A stretch of 64,000 bases of DNA from an uncultured Flavobacteriales bacterium (GCA_937121175.1 CAKZKD010000004.1:310001-374000); one strand, 5' to 3'. Counted from the stretch's first letter, positions 32,549 through 42,521 are shown. Notes: a model not told the origin generated them from the letters alone. Numbers and translations are program-made.

Positions 32549-33862
32549 TTAAAAATCTTTAGTTGAAATTTCACTTAATCTCAAATTTCCAGCACTACTT
32601 TTTACGTCATTCGAAATTTTAGCCAATACGCTATTCACAAATTCCATTCGCTCGGGAACCTCAACATTATCCTTGCCCAACCACGTCTCTAAAACATAGG
32701 CCACATTCAATTGCGCTTTGTCCCTGGCAGGTTGATACACCATTTGATTATCCTCTTCTTTTGATACAATTAAATTTCGATCAATAAGCTCTTCAATTAC
32801 GGTATTGATTCTGTGCAGCTGCAGATCAGTTGCTTCACTAATTTCTTTTACCGACCTAAATGGCTTTTCATCTTCATAATGCAGAACTAATTCAGAAAGA
32901 ATAATTAATGATACTTTGATGCGCTCGAAAGCCGAAGGCTCCTTTTTTCGATGCTCCAATACGAGTTCGTCCATCATACTGTAGGCAAAGCTTAGCTCAG
33001 CTCCAAACAACACTAAAGTCCAGCTTATTTGCAGCCAAATAAGAAATAAAGGTAAAGCCGCAAATGAGCCATAAATGGCATTGTACTTCGATACGCCAAC
33101 CTGAAAGGAAATGTACGCCCACTCAAATCCGTAGTAGGCCGAACCAGCCACGATAGCCGCAAAAATCGCCCCCTTTAAATCAACTTTCTTATTAGGCATT
33201 ATCAAGTACAAAGCGAGGAACAACAACCAAATTAGAAAGAGTGGTGTAAAGTTTAGAATGAAGTCTAATACAGGACCAATAACCATTTCTACTCCTGCTT
33301 TTTCGGCTACACTTTTTATGTTGGCTGACAAAAAAACAGTAATGCTACTACTAAAAATGAGCATAAACGGAGCTATTAACATCATAGACAAGTAGTCTGT
33401 AAACTTCCGCATTAAAGACCGAGCCTGCTTAATCCGCCAAATGGCGTTGAAGGATTCTTCAACTAAAGACAACGTGTTGAGTATGGTGTAAAGTAAAACG
33501 ATAATACCAATTCCTGCAACCAAACCACCTTGGGCATTCTCTAATGTTTTCTCAGCAAAATCGAACAGGTATAAAAACATTTCCTGGTTTTGACTGGTAG
33601 AGTTCATAATGTTTTCTCTGAGGTTTTCATCCAACCCAAAACCTTTTGCGATTCCAAAAAACAATGCAAGAATTGGAACCAAAGACAAAATGGAATAATA
33701 AGTAAGCGCGGAAGCTCTTAAGGAACATTTATCCTCTATAAAATCTTGAGCAGAAACAATAAATACCCGAAGTACCTTTAAAAGCCAGCCTAAGAAACCA
33801 CCAATATGGCTTCCCATATTCCAAATTTCAACTTCGAAAAAGCGTCGAATTTTTTCTATCAT
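32549..33862 (-). CDS. YihY/BrkB-family inner-membrane protein
   Basis: The 437-residue protein belongs to the YihY/virulence factor BrkB family (formerly called RNase BN in error). It has about six membrane segments in residues 40-290, with ASALTYYSILSLVPILALFFG near 49-69 as the signature region and GSFAALPLFLIWLQISWTLVLFGAE near 258-282. The cytoplasmic C-terminal tail of about 130 residues has a winged-helix-like pattern (VKEISEATDLQLHRINTVIEEL). Transport function is unproven. Confidence 0.92.
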   Translation of the reverse strand: MIEKIRRFFEVEIWNMGSHIGGFLGWLLKVLRVFIVSAQDFIEDKCSLRASALTYYSILSLVPILALFFGIAKGFGLDENLRENIMNSTSQNQEMFLYLFDFAEKTLENAQGGLVAGIGIIVLLYTILNTLSLVEESFNAIWRIKQARSLMRKFTDYLSMMLIAPFMLIFSSSITVFLSANIKSVAEKAGVEMVIGPVLDFILNFTPLFLIWLLFLALYLIMPNKKVDLKGAIFAAIVAGSAYYGFEWAYISFQVGVSKYNAIYGSFAALPLFLIWLQISWTLVLFGAELSFAYSMMDELVLEHRKKEPSAFERIKVSLIILSELVLHYEDEKPFRSVKEISEATDLQLHRINTVIEELIDRNLIVSKEEDNQMVYQPARDKAQLNVAYVLETWLGKDNVEVPERMEFVNSVLAKISNDVKSSAGNLRLSEISTKDF

Positions 33863-33866
33863 GTTT

Positions 33867-33874
33867 CAAATCTA
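33867..33874 (-). promoter_or_regulatory. Putative -7 box of the yihY-like gene
   Basis: On the minus strand this reads TAGATTTG, a TAnnTTTG match only four bases before the ATG, so the mRNA would be leaderless if the box is used. Confidence 0.4.
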
Positions 33875-33919
33875 TTAAATACTACCATAGCTGAATTAAT
33901 TTAGCCGCAAAACAGTTGA

Positions 33920-34342
33920 ATGTCAACAATTATAAATAATTACATCGCAAATAATCTATTTGGCAAATTTCTAGGAATGGAATTTACAATTACTCAACCC
34001 GGTATAGTAGAATACAAGCTTACTCCAAAAAAAGCATTAGAAGCGATTCCGGGTATGACGCACGGAGGTGCCATTGCCGGATTTATGGACGGAATACTCG
34101 GAGTTGCTGCACTCAGTGGAGTAGAAGCAGAAGGTAAACTTGTTTCAACAGTTGAATTTAAAATCAACTATCTGAGTCCAACAAAAACAAATGAAACCTT
34201 ACATGGAATAGGAACCCTATTGCATAAAGGAAAATCAACGCTTGTATGTGAAGGTAAAATTTATAATGACCAAAACGAGTTAAAAGCCACAGCTTTAGGC
34301 ACTTTTAAAGCTTATTCTCCTCAATTCAAATCCAGAATTTAG
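33920..34342 (+). CDS. PaaI-type hotdog-fold thioesterase
   Basis: This 140-residue hotdog protein resembles PaaI-like acyl-CoA thioesterases: GKFLGMEFTITQPG near 14-27, PGMTHGGAIAGFMDGILGVAALS near 44-66 (central helix with the substrate-binding Gly-Gly), and VEFKINYLSPTK. It would hydrolyse an acyl-CoA, but the acyl group is unknown. It is a single gene divergent from yihY and convergent with the T9SS gene. Confidence 0.87.
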   Translation: MSTIINNYIANNLFGKFLGMEFTITQPGIVEYKLTPKKALEAIPGMTHGGAIAGFMDGILGVAALSGVEAEGKLVSTVEFKINYLSPTKTNETLHGIGTLLHKGKSTLVCEGKIYNDQNELKATALGTFKAYSPQFKSRI

Positions 34343-34353
34343 CGATACTTGCT

Positions 34354-36111
34354 TTAATTCTTTATTACCGGTTTTACCACCAACCCTGCAGAGGTTTCAA
34401 TTTTGATTAGATAACGACCCGTTTCTAATCCGGTCATATCCACAGAAACTTCACTTAAATCATTATGGGATTCAATTATTACTGACCTTCCGACCAAATC
34501 AATTACTTCAACATTCTGAATTTTTAAAGTACTGGTTCCTTGCAAAACAACTTCTTTGTTAACTGGATTTGGATATGCAAGTATCTCATTAGCCAATTGG
34601 ATATTTAAGGGTTGGATGCTAGTGGTGTCATTAGGCTCATCCGGAATACAATCTTTATATGAAACATTAACCGTATCAGAACCAATGCATCCATTTGTGT
34701 CCGTTACTGCAACATAGAACTTACCAGCTCGATTCACCAAAAAATTATCGTCACGCGTAGCATTTTGCCATCTGTAACTTGACGCTCCAGGTGTCTTCGC
34801 ATCTATTGTCCAATCAGTACCATTACAAAGCACGGTATCACCTCCAATACTAACATTAGGCAAAGCATTTAATTGTAAACTTTTTGAAGCCGAAACCTTG
34901 CATCCAAACTGTGAAGTGGCCGTAACCGCATAAGTACCGGCAATAGCGAATGATTTTACTCTTGCGGTGTCATTATCAAACCATTGAAAACTTTTGAAAA
35001 TTGGATCCGCTTCAAATAGAGCAGAGTCCCCGTCACAAATTACTGTCTGTCCTGAAATTTTTAACACTGAATCAACATCAAGTCTTATCAAAATAATATC
35101 TGAATATTGACAGCCTAAGGCATTCTCTACGTTAACTGAAAATATCCCAGCACCATTAACTGTAAGTTGTGAAGTTGTATCCCCTGTATTCCAAGAAATA
35201 GTAGTCCAGACATTTGTGCCAGCATCAAGAATGAATGAACTACCTGCACAAATTGAGGTATCGGCCCCAATTTCTAATTCAGGACCCAGAACGCTAATTT
35301 CAATGCTATCTTTTCTTTCACAGCCAGATGCAGCGTTTACAGCCACAGAATAAACGCCAGCTTGAGAAACTTGGCGACTACTTTTGGTTGACGCATCAGA
35401 CCATAAATAGCTACTCCATAATGACAATTGCAAGGTCTGCATATCACCAAAACAAATTGTAGTATCATTCCCTAAATTCGGATCGGCTAAGACCCGAATA
35501 TTTTTCGAAATTGAATCTTTCCCACAGGCACTATCCGCTACTAACTTATATGTATAACTACCAGGTGTTGTAAGTATTTCTGTGTAGTTTCTCACCGTAT
35601 CCACTTCAACACCATTTTTGTACCATTTCTGGCCAGAGGATGCACTAATGTTATTCATTTTCACTGTATCGCCTATACAAAATGAATTGAAATTTGGACT
35701 AAAATCTGCTTTCGTTGCACAACAAGCAACGACATTCATACTTGAGCCATTTAAAGTATGTACCACAGTTCCAGTTTGAAGAGAACGAACTTTTATATTA
35801 TAAGTGCCAGTTGGAACATTAGTAACATTAATTGTATCGGTAATGTTTCTAATAGCACCTGCACAAATTCGAGAATCTGTCACATTTATATCTATAAACA
35901 AATCATTGCCTACAATAGTGGATGATAAACCATTGTATGTCCAGTTAATACAACCTATATATATTCCAACTGTAAATTTAATGGGGTCGCATTCAGTAGC
36001 AATAGTTGTGTTTTGAGTAACACTGGTACCTTGAACAGTTTGAGCGTACGTATTTAAACTAAGTCCGGAGTAAACGGCTATTAATACAAGGGTGAGTAAC
36101 GTTTTATTCAT
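34354..36111 (-). CDS. Large T9SS-secreted protein with Ig/PKD-like repeats
   Basis: The 585-residue protein has a signal peptide (1-24), then several Cys-containing beta-sandwich repeats of about 80 residues, each with a LGNDTTIC- or IGADTSIC-like entry motif (for example near 210, 275 and 425). A T9SS type A sorting domain ends the protein (EILAYPNPVNKEVVLQG, GRYLIKIETSAG, KPVIKN). It is most likely a cell-surface or secreted adhesin-like protein. Its own promoter box lies upstream. No enzymatic domain is visible. Confidence 0.88.
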   Translation of the reverse strand: MNKTLLTLVLIAVYSGLSLNTYAQTVQGTSVTQNTTIATECDPIKFTVGIYIGCINWTYNGLSSTIVGNDLFIDINVTDSRICAGAIRNITDTINVTNVPTGTYNIKVRSLQTGTVVHTLNGSSMNVVACCATKADFSPNFNSFCIGDTVKMNNISASSGQKWYKNGVEVDTVRNYTEILTTPGSYTYKLVADSACGKDSISKNIRVLADPNLGNDTTICFGDMQTLQLSLWSSYLWSDASTKSSRQVSQAGVYSVAVNAASGCERKDSIEISVLGPELEIGADTSICAGSSFILDAGTNVWTTISWNTGDTTSQLTVNGAGIFSVNVENALGCQYSDIILIRLDVDSVLKISGQTVICDGDSALFEADPIFKSFQWFDNDTARVKSFAIAGTYAVTATSQFGCKVSASKSLQLNALPNVSIGGDTVLCNGTDWTIDAKTPGASSYRWQNATRDDNFLVNRAGKFYVAVTDTNGCIGSDTVNVSYKDCIPDEPNDTTSIQPLNIQLANEILAYPNPVNKEVVLQGTSTLKIQNVEVIDLVGRSVIIESHNDLSEVSVDMTGLETGRYLIKIETSAGLVVKPVIKN

Positions 36112-36131
36112 GGTAGAAAAATTTAAGTAAT

Positions 36132-36139
36132 CAAAAATA
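36132..36139 (-). promoter_or_regulatory. Putative -7 box of the T9SS repeat protein gene
   Basis: On the minus strand this reads TATTTTTG, matching TAnnTTTG, 21 bases before the ATG at 36111. Confidence 0.55.
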
Positions 36140-36155
36140 GCAAATCCAACTAAAT

Positions 36156-36848
36156 CTAATACTTTAAATTCAACTCGTGCGACTGGTTATAAGCTTTTAC
36201 AAACCCCATAAGGTTAGTATAGTTTTGTCTTCCAACTAAATATTCATTGAATAATACTGGGTCGCGTTGTAGAATTTTTTCCAAATTTTTTTTGGTTTTA
36301 CGGATAAGAACACCCTTTTCAAAGTCAACTATTTTTTCGACAAACTCTGTTGTTTCTTGAGGATCATTAAAAACACCTGCTGCGGTTACTGAAAAAGGAC
36401 TTGGAATTTCTCGATGATATTGAACATAACTTACCACGCCTTGCATGGTAACCTTAATAAAATTCTCATGTCTTGCTTCTTTGATATGCAAGTACGGTGT
36501 ACCAAAAACAACAATTGCAAATACGGAATTCAACGAAACAATTTTTGAATCACCAAGAGAGTCAGTGCCGTATGCCTGTCGAACACTTAACCGAATATTT
36601 CCATTGTAGTAATCGGGTAATTCAATACCGACCAAAATTCGTTTTCGTTCCAAGGAATCTTTTGTTCTCCAATTGTTTTCAAATTTCGCCCATTGTAAAT
36701 CTGGTTGATTTGAAAAAAATGAGCTGTCCGATAAGTAAATCCCTGCGTCCAGCCAAATAGTTGTGGTATCATCTTCTTTTACCCATTGCGCTGACGAACT
36801 AGTGAAAGAAAATACTAAGCAAATGAATAAAAAGAAACGAATATTCAT
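36156..36848 (-). CDS. Exported protein of unknown function
   Basis: The 230 residues start with a signal peptide (MNIRFFLFICLVFSFTSSSAQ). The rest is mixed alpha/beta with no domain I recognise; notable segments are WLDAGIYLSDSSFF near 32-45, YYNGNIRLSVRQAYGTDS near 77-94 and a Lys-rich region (RKTKKNLEKILQRDP) near 180-195. No T9SS sorting domain is present. It may be periplasmic. It lies between the T9SS gene and the E1 dehydrogenase gene, with 62 bases to the latter. Confidence 0.65.
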   Translation of the reverse strand: MNIRFFLFICLVFSFTSSSAQWVKEDDTTTIWLDAGIYLSDSSFFSNQPDLQWAKFENNWRTKDSLERKRILVGIELPDYYNGNIRLSVRQAYGTDSLGDSKIVSLNSVFAIVVFGTPYLHIKEARHENFIKVTMQGVVSYVQYHREIPSPFSVTAAGVFNDPQETTEFVEKIVDFEKGVLIRKTKKNLEKILQRDPVLFNEYLVGRQNYTNLMGFVKAYNQSHELNLKY

Positions 36849-36910
36849 GCCATCAAAGATGACAAGATTTCAGAGTGTAATTTGTAATTAACTGAAAAAG
36901 TCAGTTAAAA

Positions 36911-38986
36911 CTAATAGTCCAACAGCTCAGTCATTTTAGACATAACTTTTTTGGCATTTGGAATCATGGTGGCTTCAAGAACTGAATTGAGCGGAATAGC
37001 AGGCATATTTTCAGAGCCAATCGCCATTACAGGAGCATCAAGTTTTTCGAAACAGGCATCTTGAATTGAACCAACCAAACTCATTGCAAAGCTATTTTTC
37101 AAAGGTTCTTCAGTAACCACAAGGCACTTTCCGTGCTTTGCCACAATTTCAAAAACTAACTCTTCATCCAACGGGTAAAGGGTGCGAAGATCAATAATCT
37201 CAACTTTTTCTTTACAATCCTTAGCTGCTTCCAATGCCCAATAAACACCCATACCGTAGGTAATTATGCAGCATGTGTTTTCGCCTTCAGCTGCTTCTTG
37301 AACTACCCTACCCTTTCCAAAAGGAATTACATAATCAGCATCTGGCTCAATGGTTTTAGCTCCTTCTGTTCCTTTAATTTTTGACCAATACAAGCCTTTA
37401 TGCTCCAACATCACTACAGGATTTGGGTCATGATAGGCAGACTTCATCAATCCTTTTAAGTCGGCTCCTGTACTTGGATAGGCTATTTTAATTCCTCTTA
37501 TTGAAGTTAAAATTGACTCGACTGAAGAAGAATGATATGGTCCTCCAGAACCATAGGCGCCAATTGGCACTCGTAGAATTGAACTCACCGGCCATTTGCC
37601 ATTCGACAAGTAGAAACTTCTACTTACTTCTGTAAACAACTGATTTAACCCAGGCCAGATATAATCGGCAAACTGAACCTCAACAATTGGCTTTAAACCG
37701 ACAGCCGACATTCCTACCGTACTACCGACAATAAATGCTTCTTGAATTGGTGTATTAAAAACTCTATCGTCTCCAAATTTTTGAGCAAGAGTTGCTGCTT
37801 CTCTGAATACTCCACCTAATCGGCCTCCCACATCTTGCCCATAAAGCAAACAGTTTTTGTCAGCTGCCATTAACTCTTGGATAGCAAACAAAGCGCTATC
37901 AACCATTACGGTAGCTTCTTTTCCGGCCGGTTCGCGTATTCCTTTTTCTTTAGTTATTGGAGTTGGAGCAAAATCGTAATCAAATAGATCTGAAGGTTCA
38001 GGGTCGGGTGCATTTTTAGCTTCTTCGAATTCATTATCAACCAAAGCAGAAACCTCAGTTTGTACAGCATTTAGCTGGTCAGCTGAAAAACCCAGCGCTA
38101 ACATTTGAGTATGTAATTTTGGCAAAGGGTCACGAGTTTCGGCCTCTTTAAGGTCATCTCGGTACCATTCTTTTCTTACTCCAGATGTATGATGGCCCAA
38201 CAACGGAACTTTTGAATGCAGTAAAAAAGGTCTGCGCTCTTTGCGCATGGTAGATATTATTTCTTGTAAGGTTGAATAGCAGATTTCGAAATCTGTTCCA
38301 TCAATACTGCGAACTTCAATGCCATTAAAACCTTTAGCATATTCCGCTGCATTTTGAGCGCGAGTTTCTTCGGCATTAGCAGAAATATCCCAGTCATTAT
38401 CTTGTACAAAAAACAACATTGGAAATTGTTTCAACGCAGCCATTTGCATGGCCTCTGAGTATTCACCTTCTGTTGTCGCAGCATCTCCAATTGAACAAAC
38501 AGCTATAGGCTTATCCGCTCCAACATCCTCCGCAATACCCAATTTCTCTTTGTATTGCATGCCCATAGCCACTCCTGTTATTGGAATAGCTTGCATTCCT
38601 GTAGCAGAAGATTGATGCGGAATCTTCGGCAAATCGATTCTATTTAAACTTGGGTGACTGTAATAGGTTCGTCCACCAGAAAAAGGATCGTCTTTTTTGG
38701 CAAATAATTGCAACATTAGTTCGTAAGGTCGCATTCCAATACCAAGTAGAATGGAGTCGTCTCTGTAATAGGGAGCTACAAAATCTTGAGGCAACAATTG
38801 CATACCGAGTGCAAGTTGCACTGCCTCATGTCCCCTGCTTGTTGCGTGCACATATTTGGCTGTCAGCTTTGCGTTATCTTCATACTTATCGCTAAGGGTT
38901 CGAGCCGTTGTCATTAGGCGAAATGCCTTCTCAAATATTGCTCTTTCCAGTTTAGATTCGACTTTTTTCTGTTCTGCCACCGCCAT
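36911..38986 (-). CDS. Branched-chain 2-oxoacid dehydrogenase E1, alpha-beta fusion
   Basis: The 691-residue protein fuses both E1 subunits of a 2-oxoacid dehydrogenase complex. The alpha part (1 to about 340) contains SRGHEAVQLALG, FVAPYYRDD, the thiamine-diphosphate motif GDAATTEGEYSEAM with NDWDIS, and HTSGVRKEWYRDD. The beta part (about 350-691) contains QDVGGRLGGVFREA, PIQEAFIVGSTVGMS, EVQFADYIWPG and GAYGSGGPYHSSS. The alpha motifs fit branched-chain (isovalerate) E1 better than pyruvate E1. It would decarboxylate oxo-acids from Val, Leu and Ile for branched fatty acids. The start overlaps the DUF349 stop by one base. Confidence 0.9.
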   Translation of the reverse strand: MAVAEQKKVESKLERAIFEKAFRLMTTARTLSDKYEDNAKLTAKYVHATSRGHEAVQLALGMQLLPQDFVAPYYRDDSILLGIGMRPYELMLQLFAKKDDPFSGGRTYYSHPSLNRIDLPKIPHQSSATGMQAIPITGVAMGMQYKEKLGIAEDVGADKPIAVCSIGDAATTEGEYSEAMQMAALKQFPMLFFVQDNDWDISANAEETRAQNAAEYAKGFNGIEVRSIDGTDFEICYSTLQEIISTMRKERRPFLLHSKVPLLGHHTSGVRKEWYRDDLKEAETRDPLPKLHTQMLALGFSADQLNAVQTEVSALVDNEFEEAKNAPDPEPSDLFDYDFAPTPITKEKGIREPAGKEATVMVDSALFAIQELMAADKNCLLYGQDVGGRLGGVFREAATLAQKFGDDRVFNTPIQEAFIVGSTVGMSAVGLKPIVEVQFADYIWPGLNQLFTEVSRSFYLSNGKWPVSSILRVPIGAYGSGGPYHSSSVESILTSIRGIKIAYPSTGADLKGLMKSAYHDPNPVVMLEHKGLYWSKIKGTEGAKTIEPDADYVIPFGKGRVVQEAAEGENTCCIITYGMGVYWALEAAKDCKEKVEIIDLRTLYPLDEELVFEIVAKHGKCLVVTEEPLKNSFAMSLVGSIQDACFEKLDAPVMAIGSENMPAIPLNSVLEATMIPNAKKVMSKMTELLDY

Positions 38987-40776
38987 TACTCTGCACCTCC
39001 TACTTCTTCTGATTTCTCGACAGGTTCTGCAGCGGTGTGTTCCGCTTTTTTGGCAGCGTGAATCTCAATATTCAATTGCTTCATCCGTGCTTCCAATTGC
39101 TCTCGTTTTTCTACACCAACCGCATGATCCGATTTGGCTTTTTTAATCAACGGGTTACTATCATCTCCAGTGAAAAAACTTAGGTTATTTTCAAGTTGTA
39201 GTTCAACATCCTTAGCTTTATTTATGTCCTGCCTCAATGATTTTCGCTCATACTCCAGCGACTTTAGGCTGTTTTTACCCGACTTTAATTGCTCCACTTT
39301 TTGAGCGAACAACATTTCATCTTGCTGAGCTTTAGAAACTCCAGCAGCTTTGTAGGCAGCAGCAACAGCTTTTTCGAATGCACCTTCTTGTTTCTCCTTT
39401 TGTTTGAAAGGAACAAAACCTATTGCATTGTACTTAGCCGAAATGTCATTGATTGCCTTCAAAGAATCTTCTTCTTTTTTCTTTGGTTTAAAGGATTTCA
39501 ATTCATCAATGAGTTTTGACTTAGCCTCGTAATTCTTTTGCTCTTCTTCTCGTTGACTTTTATTCTGCTGATCTTTCAATTCAAAAAACTCGTCGCAGGT
39601 TTTTCTGAATTTTGTCCAAAGCTTTTGCTCTTCTGCGCGTATTGCCGATCCGGCACTTTTCCATTCGCGTTGAATAGCAATAATCTTCTTGGTAGCATCT
39701 CCCCAACTATCTTTAGACTCAGTTTTAAATTCATCGACAAGATTCTGCGCCTTATCAATTAAATCTCTTTTTGCTTTAGTAATTTCCTTTTGTTGGTCTT
39801 TAAGTTCTCCGAAAAATTCTCGTTTTTTGGCGAACAGTTCGTTTCCAACAGACTTGAATTCACTCCAAACTTTTTGATTGTAAGCAGCTGGAACAAATCC
39901 GATAGTTTTCCATTCGTCTTGCAGCTCCTTAATTGCAGTTGTTACTTGTTGCCATTGTTTGGTTGATGAATAATCTTGCACTACCAGTTCTTTGGCCTTT
40001 AATATTAATTCTCGCTTTTTGTTCAGATTATCTTTTTGGCTTTCTCTTATTTCTTTGTAATGCGCTTTTATTTTATCGTTCAGCTCATGATACGTTCCAT
40101 AAAATTCTGACTTTATCTCTTCCCATTTCTCTTTAAAGGTAGGCCCGATATTGTCCCATTCTGCAAGTAACGCACGCATCAACACCTCAAGTTCTTTAAT
40201 GTTATCCTCTTCTAATAAAGCTTTGAGGCGAGCAATAACATCCTGCTTCTGTTCAAAATTCTTTTTTAAATCGTTTTGCTTTAACTCCTTATAAATCTGA
40301 ATTTTGTAATAAAATTCTTCGGTAAGTAATCTAAATTCATGCTGAGCCTCCTTCACATGATTTTGCGGAATGTTTCCGATTTTACTCCAGCGCTCCTTGA
40401 TGTCATTAAACGAATCGTATGCTGCGCTTATTCGGTCTTCTGTTTCAACCAACTCCTTCAGCTCTTTAAGCAATAGCTGCTTAATCTCGTAGTTTTTTTT
40501 CTCGGCCGCTTTTTTCGATTCTAAAGCATTTTTCACCTTATCCTTAAACTGCGTTTTGTAGGCTTCAAGAGTGTGGTCGTACTCATCCAAAGGCATGGAA
40601 AAGAACTCTGGTTTATCTCCATCCGAAATAAAAACAGCCAATTTCTCAGCTTTTTCACTTTCAAATATTTGACTGTATTCGCTGTAAAGGGACTCTATTT
40701 CCTTCTTTACTTCAAGGATATTATCTGACTTAACTAATCCCTTTACTTCTTTTACTATTTCTTCCTTGCGCGCCAT
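38986..40776 (-). CDS. DUF349-repeat coiled-coil protein
   Basis: The 596-residue cytoplasmic protein consists of repeated DUF349 units, each with a W-x-x-I/A-G core (for example RWSKIGNIPQNH, EWDNIGPTFKEKW, EWKTIGFVPAAYNQKVW and REWKSAGSAI). A coiled-coil tail follows, with KSLEYERKSLRQDINKAKD near 515-535 and an acidic, alanine-rich end. DUF349 function is unknown; it is widespread in Bacteroidota. It is the first gene of a two-gene operon with the E1 fusion (one-base overlap), and a promoter box lies upstream. Confidence 0.88.
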   Translation of the reverse strand: MARKEEIVKEVKGLVKSDNILEVKKEIESLYSEYSQIFESEKAEKLAVFISDGDKPEFFSMPLDEYDHTLEAYKTQFKDKVKNALESKKAAEKKNYEIKQLLLKELKELVETEDRISAAYDSFNDIKERWSKIGNIPQNHVKEAQHEFRLLTEEFYYKIQIYKELKQNDLKKNFEQKQDVIARLKALLEEDNIKELEVLMRALLAEWDNIGPTFKEKWEEIKSEFYGTYHELNDKIKAHYKEIRESQKDNLNKKRELILKAKELVVQDYSSTKQWQQVTTAIKELQDEWKTIGFVPAAYNQKVWSEFKSVGNELFAKKREFFGELKDQQKEITKAKRDLIDKAQNLVDEFKTESKDSWGDATKKIIAIQREWKSAGSAIRAEEQKLWTKFRKTCDEFFELKDQQNKSQREEEQKNYEAKSKLIDELKSFKPKKKEEDSLKAINDISAKYNAIGFVPFKQKEKQEGAFEKAVAAAYKAAGVSKAQQDEMLFAQKVEQLKSGKNSLKSLEYERKSLRQDINKAKDVELQLENNLSFFTGDDSNPLIKKAKSDHAVGVEKREQLEARMKQLNIEIHAAKKAEHTAAEPVEKSEEVGGAE

Positions 40777-40799
40777 ACTAGCTCATTTTTTTGGGTTAC

Positions 40800-40807
40800 C
40801 AAAAATA
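40800..40807 (-). promoter_or_regulatory. Putative -7 box of the DUF349-E1 operon
   Basis: On the minus strand this reads TATTTTTG, a TAnnTTTG match 24 bases before the ATG at 40776. Confidence 0.55.
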
Positions 40808-40894
40808 CACTTATTACTGGGTGCGAAAAGAGCATTCAGAATAAGTTGAAAGTGTTAAAAACCCAGCAAAGTTAACTCTATGTTAAGTTTTTGA

Positions 40895-40902
40895 TAACTT
40901 TG
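40895..40902 (+). promoter_or_regulatory. Putative -7 box of the MORN gene
   Basis: TAACTTTG matches TAnnTTTG and lies 17 bases before the ATG at 40919. Confidence 0.5.
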
Positions 40903-40918
40903 ACATAACATTAAATTA

Positions 40919-41293
40919 ATGATAAGAATACTTTTAATAATTGCTATTGTTGTGCCGAACCTGTGTATTGGGAAACCGACAGTAAAGGTGAACTATTACG
41001 AGAGTGGTGAAATAAAGTGTGAATATCGGAAACAAAAAAACCACGTTCGAGTTACGCATTACTACAAAAACGGAGAGATTAAATCAATAAGCCATTTCAA
41101 AAACGGACATAAGCACGGTTTATGGCAAGACTTTAATCAAGATGGTCAACAACTAACCAACGCCTTTTTCTATAAGAACAAGAAAGACGGATTTTGGACT
41201 TTTTACAATCCTGAAGGCAACGCCCATTGTTCTCTATTTTACAAGGGAAATAAAATTGTAAAAGTGATCCAAGCTCAAGTAGCTGCAAAATAG
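40919..41293 (+). CDS. Exported MORN-repeat protein
   Basis: The 124 residues start with a signal peptide (MIRILLIIAIVVPNLCIG). About four MORN-like repeats follow: YYESGEIKCEY, YYKNGEIKSISHFKNGHKHGLW, DFNQDGQQLTN, and FYKNKKDGFWTFYNPEG. The repeats form a beta-hairpin array of unknown function; YwqK-like proteins share this pattern. It ends one base before the converging NamZ-like gene. Confidence 0.82.
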   Translation: MIRILLIIAIVVPNLCIGKPTVKVNYYESGEIKCEYRKQKNHVRVTHYYKNGEIKSISHFKNGHKHGLWQDFNQDGQQLTNAFFYKNKKDGFWTFYNPEGNAHCSLFYKGNKIVKVIQAQVAAK

Positions 41294-41294
41294 A

Positions 41295-42521
41295 CTACTC
41301 AAAGTCAGGATAAAGTAAATATTTTCTTCGAATTATTTTAAAGGCATCCAAGTCTTCTTGCCACGAAGCTCGAATCTCCTCTTCCTTTTTACCATCCTCT
41401 ATTTGCAGTCGCAGCTTATCAGTACCTGCAAGTCTGTCAAAAAAACCGTTTGCTAGAAAAAATGGAGTTTCTGCTGAGTCTATTTGTTTGTACATATTGA
41501 TTAACCAAAACAAATACAACTGTTTTCTCCTTGGTAAGGTTGAAGTACCAAAATCTGCCAAATGATACCCTTTACATTTTTGTCCCATAAGTTTCGGCGA
41601 CTTTGCTCCCGGCCCACTAGTTGGCGTAAATTCTACATCGCCATCTTTAATATTTGGATGTCCAATTAGTTGAAAAGGAGTTTTAGTTCCTCTACCAACA
41701 CTAACTACTGTACCTTCGAACAAAGCAAGTGAAGGATACAAGAAAATTGAAGCCATATTCGGTAAGTTTGGTGATGGCTTTATTGACAACTTGTAATAAT
41801 CATTGTGATCATAATTCAAACAGGGAATAACCGTCAAATCACATTGTACACCGTTCTCCAACCAACCTTCGTTGTTTATCATTTTTGCGTATTCACCTAT
41901 CGTCATTCCATGCAACAATGGAATTTGATGCATACCGACGAACGACCTGAAATCAGGCTCTAAAATTGGCCCATCTACATAGAAGCCATTCGGATTGGGA
42001 CGATCTAATACAACCACTTTAATCTTCATTTCTGCACAAGCTGTCATTACATAATGCATGGTGGATATGTAGGTATAAAATCGAACGCCAACATCTTGTA
42101 AATCGAAAACTACCACATTTACATCCGCCAAATGGTCGTACGAAGGCTTTTTACTTTTACCGTAAAGACTTATCAATTTTAATCCAGTTGCTGGGTCTCT
42201 TTGGTCTTTAATATGCGCTCCTGCATCCGCTTTTCCACGAAATCCATGTTCAGGAGAAAATACTCGAAGAATGTCTATTTCTTTTTCGACTAAAAAATCA
42301 ACTAAGTGCAGGCTATCGTTAATTACAGAACTTTGGTTAGCGACAACTGCCACTTTTTCTTCTCGAAGAATATGTTCGTAGTCATCGAAGCGTTCAGCTC
42401 CATTAACAACAACAGCATTAGTTTTGAAATATACGGAAGAGTCCTGCCCCAATAATTGGATGGCTAGAAGCATGCAGCCAGTAAAAATGTTGAAAACCTT
42501 AAAACACATAGCTTGAAGCAT
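41295..42521 (-). CDS. DUF1343 protein (NamZ-like exo-beta-N-acetylmuramidase)
   Basis: The family includes NamZ, an exo-lytic N-acetylmuramidase for peptidoglycan recovery. The 408-residue protein shows VVANQSSVIN near 60-69, FSPEHGFRGKADAGAHI near 89-105, VFDLQDVGVRFYTYISTM near 135-152, LDRPNPNG, and VSVGRGTKTPFQLIG, all typical of DUF1343. An N-terminal hydrophobic segment (about 6-24) suggests export. The start could be the ATG four codons later (42509). It diverges from the permease gene. Confidence 0.9.
   Translation of the reverse strand: MLQAMCFKVFNIFTGCMLLAIQLLGQDSSVYFKTNAVVVNGAERFDDYEHILREEKVAVVANQSSVINDSLHLVDFLVEKEIDILRVFSPEHGFRGKADAGAHIKDQRDPATGLKLISLYGKSKKPSYDHLADVNVVVFDLQDVGVRFYTYISTMHYVMTACAEMKIKVVVLDRPNPNGFYVDGPILEPDFRSFVGMHQIPLLHGMTIGEYAKMINNEGWLENGVQCDLTVIPCLNYDHNDYYKLSIKPSPNLPNMASIFLYPSLALFEGTVVSVGRGTKTPFQLIGHPNIKDGDVEFTPTSGPGAKSPKLMGQKCKGYHLADFGTSTLPRRKQLYLFWLINMYKQIDSAETPFFLANGFFDRLAGTDKLRLQIEDGKKEEEIRASWQEDLDAFKIIRRKYLLYPDFE

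Noticed and set aside
36888-36908. Hairpin TTAACTGA/TCAGTTAA behind the E1 gene as terminator
   Set aside because: The stem is AT-rich and short and no T-run follows on the minus strand, so it is too weak to call.
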